From positions 1-10,266 of the forward strand of contig JAUZEX010000626.1 in assembly GCA_030838815.1 (NCBI GenBank): a stretch of DNA of 10,266 nt, read 5' to 3'. The DNA is from Actinomycetota bacterium (GTDB lineage: Bacteria > Actinomycetota > Acidimicrobiia > IMCC26256 > BP-133). The position numbers and the translations under genes are program-made. Positions 7,227 through 10,266 of the stretch are shown here, piece by piece; the stretch's first letter is position 1, and each line of letters begins with the position of its first letter. A model generated the notes under the pieces. That model had not been told where the DNA came from. It did not search any database and saw only the letters and a list, made by a program, of their open reading frames with translations.

Positions 7227-7232
7227 AAGGGG
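7227..7232 (+). promoter_or_regulatory. Ribosome binding site of gene C
   Basis: AAGGGG lies 10 nt before the GTG at 7243, a rather long spacer. The next in-frame start, ATG at 7261, has no ribosome site and would remove the basic n-region of the signal peptide, so the GTG is preferred. Confidence 0.5.
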
Positions 7233-7242
7233 TTCGGCGGTC

Positions 7243-10200
7243 GTGCGGCTTCGCAAGCGGATGGTTCTGGCGCTGATTTTGGCTGGCGCGCTTGGTTGGA
7301 CGGGGCTGGGCGTGCCCGCCTCGGGCGCGGTGTCAGCGGCGCCCGGTCGCCTTTCGGGGCGGGTGGTGGACGCCGGCGGCGTAGCCGTGGCCGGGGCAGC
7401 GGTGACCGCTACCGCCTCGGCTTCGGGCGGCGGGGCCGGCTCGGCCCAGTCCGACTCCGGCGGCGCCTTCTCGCTCGCCGCGCCGCAGGGCACGTACGAC
7501 CTTGCGGTCAGCGCCGCCGGCCACAACCCGCCGCTGCAGGGCCGCCTGCGCGGTGTTGCGATCGGGGCCGATTCGCACCTCACCGTCGTGTTGGTCCCGG
7601 CGGCCGGGGCGGCGGGCGGCGGGCCGGTTCAGGCGACCCTGTCGGGCATCGTGCGCGACGGCTCCGGCCACCCTCTCTCCGGCACCTCCGTGTCGCTCTT
7701 CAACCCCAACCTTCCGACCGGGCCGCTCGCCCCTGGCTACCGGTACACCTCGGCCGGCGCCGACGGGTCCTTCTCCATCTCGGTCCCGCCGGCCCACTAC
7801 CAGCTGTCCCTCAGCCGCAGAAGCTCCGGCGCGGTCGACCAGTCCTACGTGCTGAACGGCTCGGATCTCGACGTGACCACCACCCGGCGGGTCGACTTCA
7901 CGGTACCCGTCACCACGGTCACCGTGACCGTCCGGGCCCAGAGCGGCGCGGCGGTGCCGGGGGCGCTGGTCTCTGCCGCGACCGGGAACGGGAGCGGAAC
8001 GGACACGCCGATCACGATCGCCCCCGGTGTCGTGGCCCAGCCGTACTGGAGCGGCAGCGGGCCGAGCGATGCCAACGGTCGGGTCGTGTTCTCCGGCCTT
8101 CCCACCCAGACGCTGGGCGTGTCAGCGCAGCCGTCGGGCGGCGGACTCGCGTGGGTGTACCGCACCGGTGTGCGGGCCGACGGCGACTCCACTGTCGACC
8201 TGGTCGCCCCGCCGGCGGCCACCCTGCACGGCATCGCCACCGACTACGACGGTTCGCCGCTGGCCGGCGCCACCGTACGCCTGTCCGGCCCGGCCAGCCT
8301 GAGCGCCTCGACCGTGACCGCAGCCGACGGCAGCTACTCACTCACTGCCCCCCCGGGCAACTGGACGCTCAACCTGTCGTACGGCACCCAGTACACCGCT
8401 GACGTCCCGAACCGGTACTTCGTCGTCAACCAGCCGATCCAGATGGACGGCGTCAGCCAGCAGGACCTGCACCTCGCCGGTATCAGGGTGCCGTTCCACG
8501 TGACGGACCCGTCGGGCGCGCCGGCAGCGGGCGCCGCGGTCACGGTCTACAACTCGTATTGGAGCGCGACGACGTCGCTGTTCCCGGGCGCGCCGGGGCA
8601 GGGCCTGCGGGGCGGAACGGTCGCCACCGACGCCGCGGGTAACGCCACGATCGTCGTCTTCGACGGCGAGAGCGCCTTCGTCGGTGCCCAGCCACCGGCC
8701 GGGTCGACCTTCGCCGGTTCCCTGGGCCAGACGCAGACGCTCACGACGTCGTCGAACGTCTCGTTGGTGCTGCGCCCGACCGTGGTGGTCTCCGGCGTGG
8801 TCCACGCCACACCGGCCAAGGGTTTCACCGTGTCGGTGAACGGTGCCGCTCCGGGCAGCGCCCTGTCGCAGATCACCGGCGCCGACGGCGCCTACCGGCT
8901 GCGGGTCCCGCCCGGCCCCAACTCGATCTCGATCAGCTCGTCGGGCCAGACCCAGGCGACGTCCGACCGGCCCGAGCACTTCGCGCTGAACTCGTCGTCG
9001 TTCGATGTCAGCGCCGACACGACGCAGGACGTGACGCCGGGCTTCGCCCACGTGACGGTGACGGCCTATGACGCCACCGGCGCCGCCCTGACGCTCGACA
9101 GCGTCCCCTACGGGAACTTCGGCTCGACCAAGGGCCTGCCGCTCGGTCCCGGCCTGACGACCTCCTACGAGTACTTCGACGGGACGGGCGTGGCACTGTC
9201 GTCGACGTCAGCCCGGCTGGCGGTGCTGCCGTCGAACTCGTTCTTCGTCAACGCCGCCATCCACAACGGCAACCCGGGCACCGTCTCCGCCGCCGGCATC
9301 GTTGTCGACGGCGACACCGACGTGGCGCTGGTGGCGGCGTCGGACCCCTCGGGTACCGGCCCGACGACCACGACCACCACGACGACACCGCCGGCCACGA
9401 CGCCGACGACCCAGCCTCCGGCCACGACCCCGCCGCCGTCGCCCGTGACCGGCAGCCCGGCGACGGGCGGCGACTCGCCCCACGGCACCGTGCGGTCCGG
9501 GTACTGGGCCCTCGGCGCCGATGGCAGGGTCTACCCCTTCGGCGACGCCGCGATCCTCGGCGACCCGTCCGCCCTCCTCGGCGGCGCCACCGCGGTTCAC
9601 CTCGAGCCGACGCCGACGGGCAACGGCTACTGGGTCGTCGACTCCCAGGGCCGGGTCTACACCTACGGCGATGCCGCCGACCACGGCCGGACGGACCCCG
9701 GACGGCTCGACAAGGGCGAAACCGTGACCAGCCTGTCCACCACACCCACCGGCCACGGCTACTGGATCTTCACCACCCGGGGGCGGGTGCTGCCCTTCGG
9801 CGACGCCGCCTTCCACGGCGACATGTCCGCCATTCGGCTCAACGCCCCGGTCGTCGACTCCCGGCCCACCCCGAGCGGCCAGGGCTATTACATGGTGGCC
9901 GCCGACGGCGGCATCTTCACCTTCGGCGACGCGGGCTTCCATGGCTCCATGGGCGGGAAGCGCCTCAACGCCCCGGTCCGCTCCCTCGTCCCCGATCCCG
10001 ACGGGACCGGCTACTGGCTCGTCGCTTCCGACGGCGGGGTCTTCGCCTTCGACGCCGGCTTCCGGGGCTCCGTGGGCGGCCAGCACCTTAACCGCCCGGT
10101 CAGCGGGATGGTCCCCTACGGCGACGGCTACCTGATGGTCGCCGAAGACGGCGGCGTGTTCGACTTCTCCAACCGCCCCTTCTCTGGCTCCCTCGGCGCC

Positions 10201-10248
10201 CATCCGCCCGTCCACCCGGTGATCTCCGTCGGCGTCCTCCCAGCCTGA
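7243..10248 (+). CDS. Gene C: secreted protein with seven carboxypeptidase-regulatory-like repeats and C-terminal GYW module (paralogue of B)
   Basis: A protein of 1001 residues. RLRKR plus a hydrophobic stretch (about residues 7-28), ending GAVSA-AP, make a Sec signal peptide cut near residue 32. Residues 36-700 hold seven CarboxypepD_reg/Cna-B-like units: unit 1 starts GRLSGRVVDAGG, unit 2 ATLSGIVRDGSGHPLSG, unit 4 ATLHGIATDYDGSPLAGATV, and ADGSY/SDSGGAFSL turns lie inside units. Residues 701-751 are a Thr/Pro linker with a run of nine Thr. Residues 752-1001 are six GYW repeats that end the protein. I see no cysteine, catalytic motif, LPXTG or C-terminal helix. Domain order matches gene B unit for unit, so B and C are tandem-inverted paralogues sharing a divergent promoter region. 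These folds usually serve as rigid stalks or binding domains in surface proteins, so a structural or adhesive role is inferred. The function is otherwise unknown. Confidence 0.5.
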   Translation: MRLRKRMVLALILAGALGWTGLGVPASGAVSAAPGRLSGRVVDAGGVAVAGAAVTATASASGGGAGSAQSDSGGAFSLAAPQGTYDLAVSAAGHNPPLQGRLRGVAIGADSHLTVVLVPAAGAAGGGPVQATLSGIVRDGSGHPLSGTSVSLFNPNLPTGPLAPGYRYTSAGADGSFSISVPPAHYQLSLSRRSSGAVDQSYVLNGSDLDVTTTRRVDFTVPVTTVTVTVRAQSGAAVPGALVSAATGNGSGTDTPITIAPGVVAQPYWSGSGPSDANGRVVFSGLPTQTLGVSAQPSGGGLAWVYRTGVRADGDSTVDLVAPPAATLHGIATDYDGSPLAGATVRLSGPASLSASTVTAADGSYSLTAPPGNWTLNLSYGTQYTADVPNRYFVVNQPIQMDGVSQQDLHLAGIRVPFHVTDPSGAPAAGAAVTVYNSYWSATTSLFPGAPGQGLRGGTVATDAAGNATIVVFDGESAFVGAQPPAGSTFAGSLGQTQTLTTSSNVSLVLRPTVVVSGVVHATPAKGFTVSVNGAAPGSALSQITGADGAYRLRVPPGPNSISISSSGQTQATSDRPEHFALNSSSFDVSADTTQDVTPGFAHVTVTAYDATGAALTLDSVPYGNFGSTKGLPLGPGLTTSYEYFDGTGVALSSTSARLAVLPSNSFFVNAAIHNGNPGTVSAAGIVVDGDTDVALVAASDPSGTGPTTTTTTTTPPATTPTTQPPATTPPPSPVTGSPATGGDSPHGTVRSGYWALGADGRVYPFGDAAILGDPSALLGGATAVHLEPTPTGNGYWVVDSQGRVYTYGDAADHGRTDPGRLDKGETVTSLSTTPTGHGYWIFTTRGRVLPFGDAAFHGDMSAIRLNAPVVDSRPTPSGQGYYMVAADGGIFTFGDAGFHGSMGGKRLNAPVRSLVPDPDGTGYWLVASDGGVFAFDAGFRGSVGGQHLNRPVSGMVPYGDGYLMVAEDGGVFDFSNRPFSGSLGAHPPVHPVISVGVLPA
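7348..9342 (+). repeat. Seven CarboxypepD_reg/Cna-B-like repeats in gene C
   Basis: Approximate unit boundaries in residues are 36-120, 131-223, 225-324, 326-413, 415-511, 513-600 and 602-700. Units 1, 2, 4 and 6 carry the clearest SGxV-D-G-x-P-L-x-G or (A/S)DGxYxL family pattern. Units 3, 5 and 7 are longer and more divergent, with an inserted FPG/APG-type segment in 3 and 5. The alternation of regular and divergent units is the same in gene B, so the array was fixed before the B/C duplication. Confidence 0.5.
9343..9495 (+). repeat. Thr/Pro-rich linker of gene C (low-complexity tract)
   Basis: Fifty-one codons (residues 701-751) with a Thr run followed by PPATTPTTQPPATTPPPSP and a Gly/Ser-rich end. 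It is the shortest of the three linkers and has a slightly different composition (more Pro, two TTxPPATT-like units). It joins the beta-sandwich array to the GYW module. Confidence 0.5.
9496..10245 (+). repeat. Six-repeat GYW module of gene C
   Basis: Residues 752-1001 hold six repeats, beginning SGYWALGADG, GYWVVDSQGR, GYWIFTTRGR, GYYMVAADGG, GYWLVASDGG and GYLMVAEDGG. Repeat 5 has the same shortened FAFDAGF and repeat 6 the same GYLMV as in A and B. It is inverted relative to the A and B copies and is the most divergent of the three (for example GYY in repeat 4, FSNRPF in repeat 6). The module ends at the last codons of the gene (VHPVISVGVLPA). Confidence 0.5.
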
Positions 10249-10266
10249 CGCTCATCGGTCCCTCGA

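Larger units (their letters stand above)
6933..7242. promoter_or_regulatory. Divergent intergenic region between genes B and C
   Basis: 310 nt separating the head-to-head starts at 6932 (minus) and 7243 (plus). It must hold the promoters of both transcription units. I see no convincing -35/-10 pair in either direction, which is common for actinobacterial promoters, and no RNA gene or coding small ORF. It does hold three inverted repeats, listed separately (7008-7020, 7115-7141, 7183-7223). No riboswitch class I can recognise is present. Confidence 0.5.

Noticed and set aside
6933..7242. Riboswitch (cyclic di-GMP or cyclic di-AMP type) in the leaders of B or C
   Set aside because: Such elements are known before actinobacterial surface-protein genes. 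I could not find their conserved core sequences on either strand, despite local hairpins.
5523..8402. Very long plus-strand open frame (959 codons) crossing genes B and C
   Set aside because: Its translation is Gly/Arg-rich without domain or signal pattern. It runs antisense to B and out of frame in C, and is explained by high GC at third codon positions. It contradicts two clearly homologous genes.

Overview
The window is very GC-rich, uses GTG starts after good Shine-Dalgarno sites, and has long spurious antisense frames, as is usual for high-GC Actinobacteria. The most telling signal is a C-terminal module of six repeats built on GYWxVxxDGG...FGDAxFxGS, joined to its partner domains by Thr-rich linkers. 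From general knowledge this combination is common in secreted proteins of Acidimicrobiia and related deep actinobacterial lineages. I therefore favour an uncultured or environmental member of Acidimicrobiia; this is an inference and no marker gene confirms it.

Layout. (1) Positions 2-550, plus strand: the C-terminal part of an amidohydrolase-superfamily metalloenzyme whose start lies outside the window. (2) Positions 551-653: a short convergent gap holding a perfect 9-bp inverted repeat, probably a terminator-like hairpin. (3) Positions 654-6932, minus strand: two very large secreted proteins in an apparent operon. The upstream gene (B, 3822-6932) has seven carboxypeptidase-regulatory-like/Cna-B-like beta-sandwich repeats. 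It is followed 27 nt later by gene A (654-3794), which has fourteen Ycf48/BNR-type propeller repeats and a bacterial Ig-like domain. (4) Positions 6933-7242: a divergent intergenic region with three inverted repeats. (5) Positions 7243-10248, plus strand: gene C, a head-to-head paralogue of B with the same seven beta-sandwich repeats.

A, B and C share one design: Sec signal peptide, large repetitive beta-rich ectodomain, Thr/Pro-rich linker of about 50-80 residues, then the same six-repeat GYW module ending almost exactly at the C-terminus. None has an LPXTG motif, a C-terminal membrane helix or a lipobox. The GYW module is thus the best candidate for whatever holds these proteins at the cell surface or assembles them, but its function cannot be read from the sequence. 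I interpret the locus as a three-gene surface or extracellular-matrix protein cassette. It arose by duplication of a whole gene (B/C) and by sharing of the C-terminal module (A with B/C). The amidohydrolase appears unrelated to it.
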